This document shows, piece after piece, positions 51,846-64,000 of a stretch of 64,000 nt of DNA. This DNA is from Anthoceros angustus (Eukaryota > Streptophyta > Anthocerotopsida > Anthocerotales > Anthocerotaceae), in assembly GCA_010909165.1 (NCBI GenBank), contig MU008185.1, positions 496,001 through 560,000 of the forward strand, given 5' to 3'. The notes beneath the pieces are model-generated. The model was not told the DNA's origin. It worked only from the letters and a program-made list of their open reading frames with translations, and searched no databases. Each line of letters begins with the position of its first letter. The stretch's first letter is position 1. A program made the translations under genes and the position numbers.

Positions 51846-54118
51846 CTACGATGGAGGCATATTCTCTGGAGCTGACAACGAGTTCGAAGTTTCTACAATG
51901 ACAGCAGCATCGTCGTGGACATCCACTTCTTGGGATGCACCTGAATGAGAAAGGATATCGACAGGTTCGTCCAAAGATCGAATCGTGGTGTTATAGTGGT
52001 TGGGCACCGTTTTCTCTTCCGACACTGGTCCTTCCACCTGTTGAACCACCTTGGACCTGCAGCAAGCCGTAATCAGTTGTTACCCCACAAGCAATCAAGG
52101 TGAGAGCCACTCAGATCCATGGTTGCAGGTGCATACCTCACTGATTCACCCCGTAGCAACTCCAGCTGGAGCAGAGTTGCATCTCTTTCACGAATTGCGA
52201 TTGACTCTCTCTCCTTGGCAGCTTGGGCAGCATTTACAGCACCTGCTGCAATACTTTTGCAATTTTCTTCAGATTGAAGCAGAGCTGTTTCCAGTTCCAA
52301 AATTCTCTCTCGGGCCTTACTCAGCTCCGCACGCAACTTTTGTGCTTCACTAAAAGCTGCTGCTATCCTCTCCTCGCCAGCCCTTCGCTGCCAAATGTGA
52401 AAACACAAAATTTACACTCTACCATTCCGATTGAAACAATTTGATTGTAGATCAGGGTTTACCTCACGAGCATATGTTTCCGCACTTTCATCCTGGTCTT
52501 GATACATTTGCTCAAGTTCTGTTGCGGCTGCTTTCCACTTTTCATTTAAAGATGTTGCCGCTCCAGCTGCAGCTTCAGCAGCTTCGGCTGTATCAGAAAG
52601 CCTCCCTGCCAACTCGGAGATTTTATGATCTCGTGCTCTCAGGTCCTTGGCCATCTGCTGGAGTTCCTCATCTTTTATCCTCAACGTCTCCTGTCATGTC
52701 ATGCAGGGGCAAGCCACAGACCAGCATATCAGCCTTCACAAATTGCTAGAACAGGGCTACCACTTTTGTCCACATCCCCCTCCCACCCCACAATGGAGGT
52801 TCGACCCATTGTCACACACCATGTTTGGCCCTACAAAGCACCAAGGAACCTTAGCCCTGAATGGTATACCTTCATGATTACCTTCATAATGCTTAAATCA
52901 TCCATGCCCCCATCAGAAAGCTGAGGAGCCTGCGGTGCACTAATATGTAGATGAGCCTTCATTGAACTTTGCAAACTGGCCTGAATTTCCTTTGCTGCTT
53001 CCCTTGCGGTTGCATTTGCAGAGGCTACAGCTGCAGCCACTGTGCCTGTCTTAGCTAAGCCAGTTCCAGTCAGTGAGTCTACAGCCTCCCGATGCGCCTT
53101 CAAAACCAATGATACCGCCCTTCCGTCCAGCCACAAAACACAAGTAACCTTCACTATCAGTGCAAGCCAATAACGTCAACGTGTTAGCCTGCATTACAAA
53201 CATGCAACAAGACTCGACCTCATTCCGTTTCCTGGCCAAGAGCTATATTTACCTTAGAGTGGCAACCCATGCCTTTGCAGCGGCTGGTGTATCCGCACAG
53301 AAGAAGTATTCCTTCTTTTGAGGTGTGCCAATGTCTAAAGTTCTGAATTAAGTTGACAAGTTTTCTCCTGAGCTTGAAACAACGAACGCAAAGGCAAATG
53401 CAAATACAGGGGAATCCGCAGGATACAGAAGCAGCTACCTTCGTACTTTTTTGCCGGGCTGCCCGACAGAAGAGACACCACACAGCCGCTTGCTAAGTTA
53501 GCCACTTCACATCAAGGGCCAAACCAAACGCCAGCATACAAATAATCGCGCAACTTACTGCAGATTGATTGGAGAGATAGTTATCGTGCTGTTTGCTTCA
53601 AAGTGAATGATCCCCCTCGGAGTTGCATCCCCTCTTTGAGTCCTGATCAGAAAAGTAACTTCCACAAATTAGCTTGCGCCCCACACTCGACAGGGAACGG
53701 GAGAGAGCGCTGACAGATCACCTGTACTCCATCTTGCCCGTTGAGGGATCCAGCGTGAACCATCTCTGGTTCCACTTCCGCAGCTGCAACTCAGAACCAG
53801 GCCATTGTCAATCAGACTGAGAAGCCAGCAGTTCATCATAATCCCAAGAACCGGGACTCACAAACAAAGCCGTGAACTCTGCTCACAGTCTCAGATCGCT
53901 TGAGAAGAGGCCCGTGCAACAGTACGGTTTCGGAGGAACCGCTGAGCTGCTTCCTAATCTTCTCGAAGCTGGATTGCGCATCGTCCAAGCCATTCTGTTC
54001 CTAAACACAGCAGAAGAGCATGCTCAGCGTGGTATGAGCAAACGAAACCCCGAAGCTCACGATGACACGACCCGATCGGGCAGACGAGCACCTGAGAATT
54101 GAGATGCGCATGGGCCAT
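51846..54118 (-). CDS. SWAP70: SWAP70-like PH-domain coiled-coil protein
   Basis: Plant SWAP70 binds phosphoinositides and acts as a guanine nucleotide exchange factor for ROP/Rac GTPases in immunity and growth (known for the Arabidopsis and rice proteins). Exons in order: 54118-54092, 54000-53887, 53783-53722, 53642-53559, 53342-53253, 53119-52882, 52690-52463, 52387-52137, 52056-51846; 434 aa, closed phase. The PH domain spans about residues 38-130: HGPLLKRSET, LRKWNQRWFTLDPSTGKMEY, RGIIHFEANSTITISPINLQ and KKEYFFCADTPAAAKAWVAT. SLVLKAHREAVDSLTGTGLA and DDLSIMK follow, then a long coiled coil (IKDEELQQMAKDLRARDHKI; AELSKARERILELETALLQS) and an acidic tail. The 9-residue first exon is the weakest part; its ATG is in a good context (CACCATGG). 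It is somewhat shorter than the ~500-aa angiosperm proteins. Confidence 0.9.
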
Positions 54119-54511
54119 GGTGCCGTGAGCATTTAAGTCCTTGATGAGAGCCCACTCGGGAGCGAAAACTGATTCCCCCATCACCTGTCTTATGCTCGAA
54201 TTTCCTCGAGGAAGAGACAGTACCGAATTCCTCGTTTCCTTGTTGCTTTCCGTCGAATCGGTGCATGTGTTCCGGGCGGGACAGCGACACGATCTTTCTC
54301 GCTTCGCTTTGCATTGAGATGCTTTACATTTACAGTACAACACTTGACTTCGGAACTCCAGAGTATATTTTTGCCTTTCCGCTCTAGCGACATTTATCCT
54401 TTTCGCTTAACTGGGAGTGACGTTTTCACATCTCACCAGTTCTAGTCCTCTAGCTTTCCTACTTGCCGAACAGAGGTCACTTCCAAAGACATCGGTATCA
54501 GCTTCAGGCCT
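54119..54511. other. Short spacer between SWAP70 and the DmX-like gene
   Basis: Both genes are read leftward, so about 390 bp carry the SWAP70 promoter and leader together with the DmX-like 3' UTR. No clear TATA box is seen. The compact spacing fits the gene-dense character of this end of the window. Confidence 0.55.
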
Positions 54512-57500
54512 TCAGGCTCCATCTGCCGTTGTGTGAGCGCGTTCTTCACGAAACAGCTTCACGATTCCGTCAGACCCGCTCGTGAGGAAGCCACCAGCCA
54601 GCACCTGGAGGTCTGTTACGGCAGCCTGCGTCCACAGATGGAAGGCTAGAGGTCAGATATAGGGACTAGACAGTATATTCAACCCAGCGTTTCTCGAGTC
54701 GTACCTCGCTTTTCAGACTATAAAGGAGAGACTCAAGCTGGCTTACTTGCCCCTGAATCAAGAGCTGCTTGTGAGCGTTGAGTCGCTTACTATGCCAGAT
54801 GAATAGGCTGAGCTCCATGGATATAGGAGAAGGGAGATGATGGCTAGAATAACTTACATGGATGGCGCCAAAGCCTGTTGAATCATGGCGCATAAACAGG
54901 TGCCTTTCATGAACTTTGTGCCAATGCTCCACCATTTCACACGTGTTTACATCCCACAATTTCACATCCCCGTCTTTACTCGCAGAGAAGAATAAAGATG
55001 TGCCAGGGACTGGTACTACGCGGGAGATGCCTCCTGCAAGCAGATGAGCCACCAGTGTGATTTGGTGGTTCGTTAATGAATGATGGTTGCTGAGAAACAT
55101 GTACATGGCGCTGCATTACCTGAGTGAGCATGAGGCAGATGCCAAATCATGCCGGCAGTACCCTGCTGGCCCTGCTTGCGTCCTGTGGAGTCACCCAGCT
55201 TGCCTGCCTTGGAACCGCGTTGAGCAGTGGGGGAGTTGAGAGTGTCTCTGGTAGATGCACGGTGCCGTTTGGATTTTCCACCTGCAATGTAGCGGAAGTC
55301 GTGCACGGAAATATCACCAGTCTTCCCTCCAGTGACTATCAATGGCACACTAGAGCTTCCTTCAACGCCGTTGTCAAACATCCCAATGCAGCGTGCACCT
55401 CCTGTACCAACAGCGCAATTTCTCAGATAAACAATATCACGGGTTGGACAACAGGAAAATTGGCATGATGACCTATGTGATGAAGCGCACAGGTTCCAGT
55501 GCCAACCTTCATGACACACAACAGAACGAGATGCATTTGGAGGGGCAAGCGTGTCCCAAATTACAAGATTTTCCCCGTTCTGTGTGCTTCCAGTTGTTGC
55601 CAGAATACTTCCGCTGGGTCCAACAAAAGCAACATCTCTGAACATAACCACGAAGACACCATTGATTGCATGGTCAGACCCAGCAGAATGCGCACCCAAA
55701 AGGCGAGAACAAAAGCTGATGGTTTGAAAGTCCGGTGCGTTACACTCACGATGCAAGGCGGCCAAAACACATTCTAGAGTCTGTTGGACAGACATTGCTC
55801 CTTCCTCCAACCTCAAGTTGCCAGATGCTGACAGAGCCATCTAAAGCCGCGGTTGCAAACCTATGGCCACAGTGATCGAATCTGACTGCAGATACCGATG
55901 GAATAACATAGAGAGGGGGGACATTTGTGCCTGGCAAGACTCCATATGTTGCAGTGGCTGATGCTTTCCCAAACTACAAATCAAATCATTCAAAATGTTA
56001 AGTCAGAAGCTACCCAGGCGTCAGCTACAGAAGGAACACAAGACAAGGCCCCCTTGCAGAACTCCTCCCTGCTGTTTGCATCCCCCACCAAGCATGACAA
56101 ACATTGAGGGCTCTGCTAGTCAGGTTTTTTCACAAAGCAGATAACTGGAATCCCTGAACTGCCTGACACACTCAAATCCTACCCTACATACATGAGATAG
56201 ATGAAGGATGACACTGACCTCCCACAGATAGACGTGCGTATTATCTGATCCCACAAGAAAGAGCGGCCTCAAAGGGTGTGCAGCCATTGCTTTGGTGTGA
56301 ACATTTTGAACAGTAGCAGGGGGGTCCACGACACCCTCTTCCCATTCCTCTCCTCCCCAACCCCAGGCTCCCATGCCGCCATATCCTGGAACACCAAAAC
56401 CCACTCCCTTGCCGAAATCCTTACCAGGCGTGGCCACCAATCCCCGACGTGCTGCAGATCCTCCTACACCAAGTCTAGCCCCAACTTTGGTGCCCAAGCC
56501 TATGGTTGTAGCCTCAAAAATAGGAGTAGGAGTTGATACAGAGCCTGCCCACCCATCCTTGGGCCAGTCCGCTTCACTCCACAAGTTGTCAGTGGACTTC
56601 GAAAAGGTGCTGTGAGTCTTAAGATCGAGGAAAAGTATTCCCTGAAGATGAACAAGGACATGCTCTATCACCACGTGGCACAATAGGTTCAAGATGCCAA
56701 CAAAGAATTGCTGTCAGCCAGGAAGGTATAAAGTGCCAGGATTTCCGAACCTTGTGATGGCTTGCAACAGCAAGTTGTTCAGGGTTACAGGAATTTATGC
56801 AAATACCCTGTAACATCCAAATACGTGGTTATCAGTGACCAGAAAATCTGGTCGACCAAATTTCCCTTGGAGACTTGGGAATGCAGATGGATAGAAGGTA
56901 CTGAATAGTCCTCACTGTGAAGACTAAAGTGCTATACACGCTCAAATCAAATACCTCAAATAACTCTCCACTCAAATGAAGAACTTCCTCAGGCGGCTGA
57001 AAAGCAAGGAAACCCCTCCCACTCGTGCCGCGCACGTTTCCCACCAACCCTTCAACAGCCCCTTTTGAACCTCTGCCTATAGCATTGTTTGTGTCCCCAG
57101 TCATCTTACCAGAAAGAGGCCTTCCAATTGCATTACTATCCCTTACAAAATAAGTGCTTCCTCTAGCACTAGTTCCTGCTGCACCCCCTGAGCCAGGACC
57201 AGGAGGACCAGACCCTCTTCTTTGCGAAATGTTTGTCATCCCTGCGTTGTCAACAGTAGCTCGAGGACCTATAATACCTTCCAATCCTAGAGCTGACAGT
57301 ACTTTTTCCTTCACAACCAGCAGCTTCCAAAGCTCTACGCAAGCCACTTCTTGAGCTACTTCCTGCAACAGTAACGAGTCCTGAGGGCTAGATGGCATTC
57401 CTGAGGGGTCACCAGATGCTGATTGGGTCGGTTTCCCCCAAAGCCAGACTAAAAGAGGATCAACAGCTGGACTCCTTGAGCACTGAAATACATGAGAAGC

Positions 57501-60500
57501 GAGCTGCCTGCGCAAACCAGCTGCTATACAAGCCAAACAGCTCATCAGAGGCACACCAGGATCTTCTGACTCTGATGCAGAGTCCTGAAGTAGATCAGAG
57601 GTTGTCTTAAGACCATCAGTCCCTATATGTCCTTCATCAGATAACAAAGGATCATGTGAATGCCCTGTTACCTTTGCAAAGGATACCCCCGAAGCTTGGC
57701 CATCAGAGGTTGGTGATGATGGTTGAAAGCCCGAACCAAGGATTCCAGAAGCCTTTAAGAATGATGGCGAAAGAGGAGGTGATCGGGCAGGAGAGGGGCC
57801 CCCAAATGGCGATTTAGGGGACGTTTGGGATGGTGACTGAATTTGAGATACTCTCCCAAAGCTGCTGTAAGACCCTTCCTTGATGCAGCCAGACAGCTGT
57901 CTCCTTGCATAGGAGAGGACATGGCTCCACAGACAAAAACCCAGCACTCTCCACACATCATCTTCAGATATTGGCGATGGTTTAATGACAGAGCCACTTC
58001 CATCCTTTCCCACCCCATCTGCCACCTTACTCTGCAGGCCTATCTCCTGTTGATCCACATTCGGCAACCAAGCACTTGCATCCAACTGAACCAAGGGAAT
58101 GGTTGGAGGAGTTGCAGGATCTTTCAATATTGGGCCAACAAGCATCAGCAAAGCATTTGCTCGTCGTCCAAGCCAAGCAGCAGCCACAGATATCACATAA
58201 GCCAGCATACTTGCTACATCTTTTGTCTTCTTGTCAATCCCAGTGGCACTCCCCTCGCAGCTTGCATTACTTTCTGCCTTCAAGATAGCTGGACTAGCAG
58301 CACTTGCAAGCAATACAATCTCCAAGGCATAGCGAATCATACTCTCAAGTTGAGGCCAAGGAAGAGCTCCACCTTCCAGGCTAGTGTCACCGAGCTGAGT
58401 TTCCTGTACCAACCTAGCAACAGACTGCCTCCACTCACCTTCTCTACCACCGATTACTTGTCCAAAAGCTTTTTGACCTGGGGCAACAGCTCCACCACAA
58501 ACCAAAACAGCTCGAGCTAGAACCCAAGGAACATCTTTGCAGACTGCTTTCATGCAGCACTGAGCCATAACTGGAAAGTTTGATTGACTTGTCAGACATT
58601 CCTTCTCAGAATCAGCAAGAGCACCCTGCAGAGCGCATTTCAAGAGGCTGACAAAGTATGGCCGACCAAAGTTGCTTGAAAGAACAAACAACTGCCATCA
58701 TCAAACAACGCACATGTTAGCCAACTTGAGTTAGAAGGCAAAAGGACGATCCACTGGCACTTCAGGTGACCCGAAGATGAATACAGACAAGCTGATAGAT
58801 ATACCTCACGCAGAATTCGATGAACGTTTACTGAAAACTTCTTCTCCATTGTTTTCAAGTTTTCAAATAGCAAATCATCAGCTTTTTTTAGGAGCGGATG
58901 AAACCTGCTGACTTCTTTATGAGAGTCAAATTCTTGGCCTGCTTCCAGAAAACCACCACTGGTTGCTCCTAGTCCACCTGACTTAATCAGCAAGTCAAGA
59001 TACCTGGCTAACTGCTTCCAAGTCCAGATCCCAGTAAGCCACCCTGGATGATCCTGGAGAAGTTGAGAGGCACACTGGAGCGCTAGGTTATCTTTCATAG
59101 CTTGTGCAACATCTGCCACAAGAATGTCTGACATCCAGCCACAGCCCACATTCCCTTCTTTAACTTTGTTGGAGACTGCTAAGCTCTCATCAGCTGCAGC
59201 TTCATCATCTCTTGATCCCCAGTTTCCTACGTCACCTAGGCTGGACAATCTTCTCAACTTCGACAAAGACCCAGTGGATGCTGATGCCAGCTGCTCCAGT
59301 GCTTGCAGCTTCAAGTCAATCACAGTGCTTGTGAGTTAGCACTAGTTCTAAGTCCACTCTGTTGAAGACTCCACCAGAGCATTCCCAAGCAAAAGCATGA
59401 AACATCTCGAGTCTGGTGGTACTCACTGGAAACCCTGTCCTTGACAGAGAGTAGACAGTCAATGATCTAGCGTCCCGTAATATTCGAGATGCTTCAGACG
59501 CAAGGGGACCAGCTTGTAGCCTGGACTTTGACAACAGAGTAGTAGAGAACTCCACTACATCGGGATCCAAGCATGAGCCAGAGCTGCCTGTCGGGAAGAA
59601 TATCCCTGCCTCCTCATCTTGTGCATACGATGAATACTCAAAGGGCCCAGTTTCTACCTCTTGCGACCTAGTCAATTCCCGCATAGCTTCCAGCTTTTGA
59701 CCAATCGACCACTGATAAAGCATCACCACGAATTAGCAGAGATTAGAGTGTAGTACCTACGGAAACAACATCTGGGGTACAACACCCGTTCTCCTGAAGC
59801 TTAGGACACCTAGTGTCCTGCAAGGCCTTACCTGCAGCAAGCTTGCCAGCCAAAAATCACGGGATAATCTTGCAGCGGGGATCAGCTGCTTGGCCACTAA
59901 GTTGGTCCCAATAGGACCATTTGACCCTTCAACCAGGCGGCAAATGACTAATGCAAGCTGAGGATCCACTATGTTTTTGGAACATATGCCGACACAGGAA
60001 GCAACATCTCCGCCTAGAAGGAAGAACGCGGCAGCCAGCTCATGCCGGTGTTTCCCCATGAGCACATATGCATTCTTTAAGGCTGCTCCTTTGTGCTTTT
60101 CGTCCTGGAAAGAAAAACACCAATACGCATCCGCATCAGATAGGATAAAACATGTTGGTGCATATATAACGCACCCTAACTCTTCAATTCAGGATGTTTC
60201 TCTTCACCACTCTCTCCAATTTCACCAAGAAGGAACACCAGTCACTTAGCAATGGAGGAAGGCTCACAGTGCAAGTACCTTAAAATCTCGAGTGAGGAAC
60301 TCATACAGATTCTTATCTTTGTCATCTCGACTTAGTTTAAAGAGACCTGTTAAAACATTCTTACGATCCAAAGCAAGGTAGAGAAGCATACAGTCCTTGG
60401 GGTCCTTTCTAGTAAGATATTGTGCTCGTGCAAGCTTCTCCATCTGGAAAAGAATGATGATCCAAACATCAGCTTGCAAGATGCACGACTACGTGACCAA

Positions 60501-63500
60501 GTGGTATAAACCAATCAATTGTACAGCACAAAGACACTGAAGAAGACCTTACTCGTTTTCGAAGCAGCAGATGGTCACTGTACCAAAATCCCATTCCCAG
60601 TGCACGAAAATCAGTCCACAAAGGTTGATCAGATAGACAGAAATCCAAAACATCGTCCTTCGATTCAGACTGGAGTGCCCAGGCCATAGCTTTCGAGTCT
60701 ACATTCAGGTCTGATTCAGTCAGATTATGTGCTTTCCTTCGAAGAGACTGATGATGGACATATCGAGCAGCGAGCCAGAACCTTCACATGAATGAAGCCA
60801 CATCAGAGCGGACATGAAGCCGGTGAACCTTATGCAGACAATGCTTTGTGAGAAAATTTGAAACCAAACCCTGGCAATCTAAAGGTCGTTGAAAGGTCAC
60901 CTCTGCCCTGGCTGGTCTAACTGCAAGCTTTGAGTGGTTGTACTGACGCCATCCATTTCCACCAGGGTATCCACAAGGGCCAAAAGTTGGATCCTCTCAC
61001 AACCCAAAAGTCCTGGAAGCTCAGTGTGCTGCTCAAGTACACGAACTATAGCCTCCACTTCCACTTTACTTAAAGGCTCTCTGCCACCTCGTCTGATCTG
61101 ATTGGCGTCCCCGTACGATGTCCTTTCTTCATTACATTCCAGGGAATCGAGAATCTTATCAGAATCCAGAAATGAATATTGATCGTCCAGATTCAATTTG
61201 AAATTACTCAGCCTATCACGGGCTCCAGGATTGAAGCTGTTACTGTCTGCTACAACCACAGCCACATCATCCTCGTCAGGGAGAAACTCCATCAAGCTCA
61301 AAACTGGAACCTTGACAGGTTGACAAACTGGCTTTGTATCACTGGCAGAAGCAGGGCTGCCATCAACGTCAGTTGGTGAGGTGGAGGCAACCAAGTAATG
61401 CACAAGGTGCCGAATAGAGGCTCGAGCGCACCCCTTCTCCCCTGAGACAAACATCAAATACTATTAGCATAAAAGAAGGAGCACCTAAGACATCAAAAAT
61501 CACCTGTGACTACTTCTCCGTGAGTGAACTTCCCCTGGAAAACAAACAAAAGTGACAAAGTTTGACATGCTACTGCGCACACCTTTATTTAGAAACCAGA
61601 GGATCTTCTTGGGGTGGTAGTCCAGCAAAGGAGATCCTTCAGAGTGGACAGCTTCTATAAGTGTGGCACTTCTGTCCTGCACGCTAATGACAGGCAGCTT
61701 TTCCGAAGACAGATAAGGTTCTCTCGGAAGAGCATTGTAAGACAATGAATATGGTATCCTCTCTTCAAGTTTACCCGTGGCATTGAAAGCACTGTACATT
61801 GACAGTGATGGCGAGGAAACAGAGTTGGGGAGGGCTGCATTCAATTTCTGGAGCTTTTTATCTCCAGTTTTGAATGCAACTCGTCCTGAAGTTCTGAGAG
61901 ACATGACGCATATGTGCCCACCAGAAGCCACAAAAAGGCTTGCACAGGGGCCCCATGCAATTGTGTCAGTCTTACCAAACAATGGAACCACAGCAAGACA
62001 TCGCCAACGTGCACAGTCACCACCACGAGTTTTGCTTTGAACATGTACTTGCACTTCATTCGGTAGGGCGATTGCAAGCAGAGCAAGTCCATTACCCTGC
62101 TCTGACCAACTTAGCGCAGAAATGGGACCCAAAAGCTGAATCCTGTCGTCTAGACTATACCGTCCATGCCCGAGTATGCTCATAGCCTGCCAAATGCACA
62201 CAGAATGACCATCCTGGGCTGGACCCTCGCTGACTGTAGCAAGCAGTCCTGACACATGGGTAACAGCTACTGCAGTAATTTCTGTGTCTCCAGCCTTTAG
62301 GAGTCCAAGACTTTGCCAGAAAGACTGCTCAGGCCCTCCTTCGATAGTATCCCCACAAAAATCTATCTTCCAAGTTCGTATTATGCCATCTGCACAACCA
62401 GTTATCATTTCACAATGTCTACCCTCTGCTGAATCAGAAACTGAACACGGACGCCTCACGGCATCTACACTTGTCACCCGCTCTTCATAAGCCAGTGCTG
62501 TGGATCCTAAGATGTGCCATTGAAATAGAAGAACATTCGGCAAACCTGATTTCACATTCAAGGTCTCCAATTGCATGCGTCTTTGGGTCTCTTCCAAGCC
62601 CATTCCATACTGCTCCTTATCTGGCTGATCATCTAAATTCCTATCTGTTAGGTTGATGAGAAGCTTCCATGCCACAAGTGCAGTTCCACTGTTTCCTACT
62701 CCCAATATTACACAATCAAACTCCGTGTCAGTGCTAACACAAGGATACCTTGATGGAACAGCGTACACCCCTTCCGTGCCGTGCCCATCCAAAAGTGGCC
62801 AAGTCAAAGTGCACATGTGTCTATGGCAACCCTTAACAAGTTCAGGTTTCCCTTTGGGAGAGCTGGATGCTTTGAATATCAGAAAGCAGCTCACTCCTTC
62901 ATCATTGGCGACAAGCAAGACTGACTCACCTCCTGGAAGGACAAAAGGTGCCCATGCCAGCACATCCAGGTGTCCTACTCCAGAAACTTGCTGCCCGGTA
63001 AGACGGCCACTCAGCCTGACAAGTGGGGCCGAAAAATTTTCAATGTCAAACTGGGGCTGATAAACAGAGCTCAGTAGCCACAGAAGGACATTTCCTGCCT
63101 TATCCAAAGATGCAGCAAGCTTTGTGGTGATAATGGGATGTACAGCAATACTGAGGACTTCCACATGATGACCATCTGCAAGCATATCTTCACCGGCAAC
63201 ACTCCAGGCACTCTTCCTCCCGAGGGCTGACGAAGTTCCAGAGTTCACCTGGCCCGACTTTGAACCTCCCCCACCAATTGCTGCGACAGGAGGCCATATG
63301 CGCAAGCACCTGTAGTGACCACCCTGCAGAATCTCAAACACGTCCAAAGACGAGGGGGGTTCAGCCAGTGTCCCTTCATGCCTCTGAACGACAGCTTTGA
63401 CAAAAGAAGGATTGAGCTGATCCGGCAGCAAGTCAGACCCATGGTTCCACAGAAGGGCCCGTGGACAGCGAGGGGGACTGACATCATCCAGACAATGGAG

Positions 63501-64000
63501 GGACCAAAGGGAAATGGAGCCATTGGGGCCAAGGCCAACCAGCCACTCACATGTTGCCACCTCATTGCCTTTCAAATCTTGACTGGTTGCACTGTTTTTG
63601 GTGCTGCTCGCTCCACCAAATGCCCTGACCATCACATCAGTGGCCCATGTCACATGAATGTTCTGCCCCAGCTGCCCTTGCAGATTCCTGTTCACTTCAA
63701 TTACGGCACTCACAAAAAAGGTAGTTTTGGATCGTTTGTCACTAGATTCTTTTCCTGCAGCCCTGTCATTCCTGGACTTGCCAGAGTCGATCTCAATCCA
63801 TAACCTCAATGCTCCATCCTTTGAGGAGGTGAGCAAGATCTGCCTTTGAGGCTGACCAGAGTCCCCTGATTGCGTACTTCCTAACGCCACCTTCGATGGT
63901 CTCCACTGCACCATGAGCACTTTTTGGGGGTGCAACAGTTCTACCTCCTCCAATTCCAAACCATCTTCCCAACACCATATCGTGGCTCTATCTTTGGATC
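54512..64000 (-). CDS. DmX-like/Rav1 (rabconnectin-3) WD40 protein, N-terminus cut off
   Basis: Homologue of yeast Rav1 and animal DmX/rabconnectin-3alpha, which assemble V-ATPase on endomembranes. Exons in order: 64000(partial)-61581, 61534-61504, 61441-60901, 60781-60553, 60443-60279, 60104-59832, 59711-59427, 59308-58805, 58691-56955, 56807-56751, 56641-56219, 55973-55750, 55637-55507, 55401-55120, 55033-54858, 54625-54512; 2529 residues are visible and the phase closes throughout. N-terminal WD repeats (RATIWCWEDG, ASLDKAGNVLLWLL, ITGCADGIIRTWKI) lead to the Rav1 core: RASIRHLVHYL, KAMAWALQSESKDDVLDF, LWTDFRALGMGFWYSDH, DPKDCMLLYLALDRKNVLTG and AAAFFLLGGDVASCVGIC. A C-terminal propeller follows (RFATAALDGSVSIWQL, LVIWDTLAPPNAS, LIVTGGKTGDISVHDFRY, FFSASKDGDVKLWDV, LTSGSDGIVKLF). 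The frame is open at the right edge; the start lies beyond it. Confidence 0.93.

Noticed and set aside
63957..63959. Start of the DmX-like protein at 63959
   Set aside because: The codon is TTG and the frame continues in good WD-repeat sequence (RATIWCW) to the window edge, so the gene is truncated there.

Overview
The window is nuclear DNA of a land plant. Eleven genes are supported by homology: XRN-type exoribonuclease, SSAT-like acetyltransferase, PLS-class PPR protein, OVATE family protein, strictosidine synthase-like protein, plant RINGv E3, an acidic repeat protein of unknown function, TBP, transportin-1, SWAP70 and a DmX-like/Rav1 protein. They have plant-type exon structures with GT-AG introns of mostly about 70-370 bp. 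An intronless PLS-class PPR gene with a DYW-derived tail and an N-terminal organelle-type PDF motif, together with short introns and GC-rich microsatellite leaders, suggests a bryophyte or other non-seed lineage. That placement is an inference; there is no direct taxonomic marker.

Layout. 1-4.6 kb: gene-poor, first G-rich with an LTR-like tail, then AT-rich with decayed tandem repeats. 4.7-11.2 kb (+): XRN, 24 exons. 12.2-12.8 kb (-): acetyltransferase. 13.8-16.6 kb (-): PPR gene. 17.1-19.8 kb (-): very long OVATE protein, followed by about 5 kb of microsatellite-rich non-coding DNA. 24.8-26.6 kb (-): strictosidine synthase-like. 27.1-30.1 kb (-): RINGv E3. 30.8-31.1 kb (-): PPR pseudogene fragment. 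31.7-35.3 kb (-): acidic repeat protein. 37.0-38.4 kb (-): TBP with its own TATA box. 38.4-44.4 kb: AT-rich island with decayed repeats and one frameshifted membrane-protein ORF. 44.5-50.9 kb (+): transportin-1, 29 exons. 51.8-54.1 kb (-): SWAP70. 54.5 kb to the right edge (-): DmX-like/Rav1 gene, lacking only its N-terminus.

The genes form no operon or pathway cluster. Most are housekeeping: RNA turnover, transcription initiation, nuclear import and vesicle acidification. I assembled gene models by hand from conserved protein sequence and splice signals. The reading phase closes across every junction in XRN (1093 aa), the strictosidine synthase-like gene (449 aa), RINGv (533 aa), the acidic protein (1120 aa), TBP (202 aa), transportin (891 aa), SWAP70 (434 aa) and DmX-like (2529 aa visible).

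Most worth a second look: the PPR gene, which joins a PDF motif to PLS repeats and has a broken, catalytically dead DYW domain; its 312-bp internal amplification and the related fragment 14 kb away; the fast-evolving acidic repeat protein; and the frameshifted membrane ORF.
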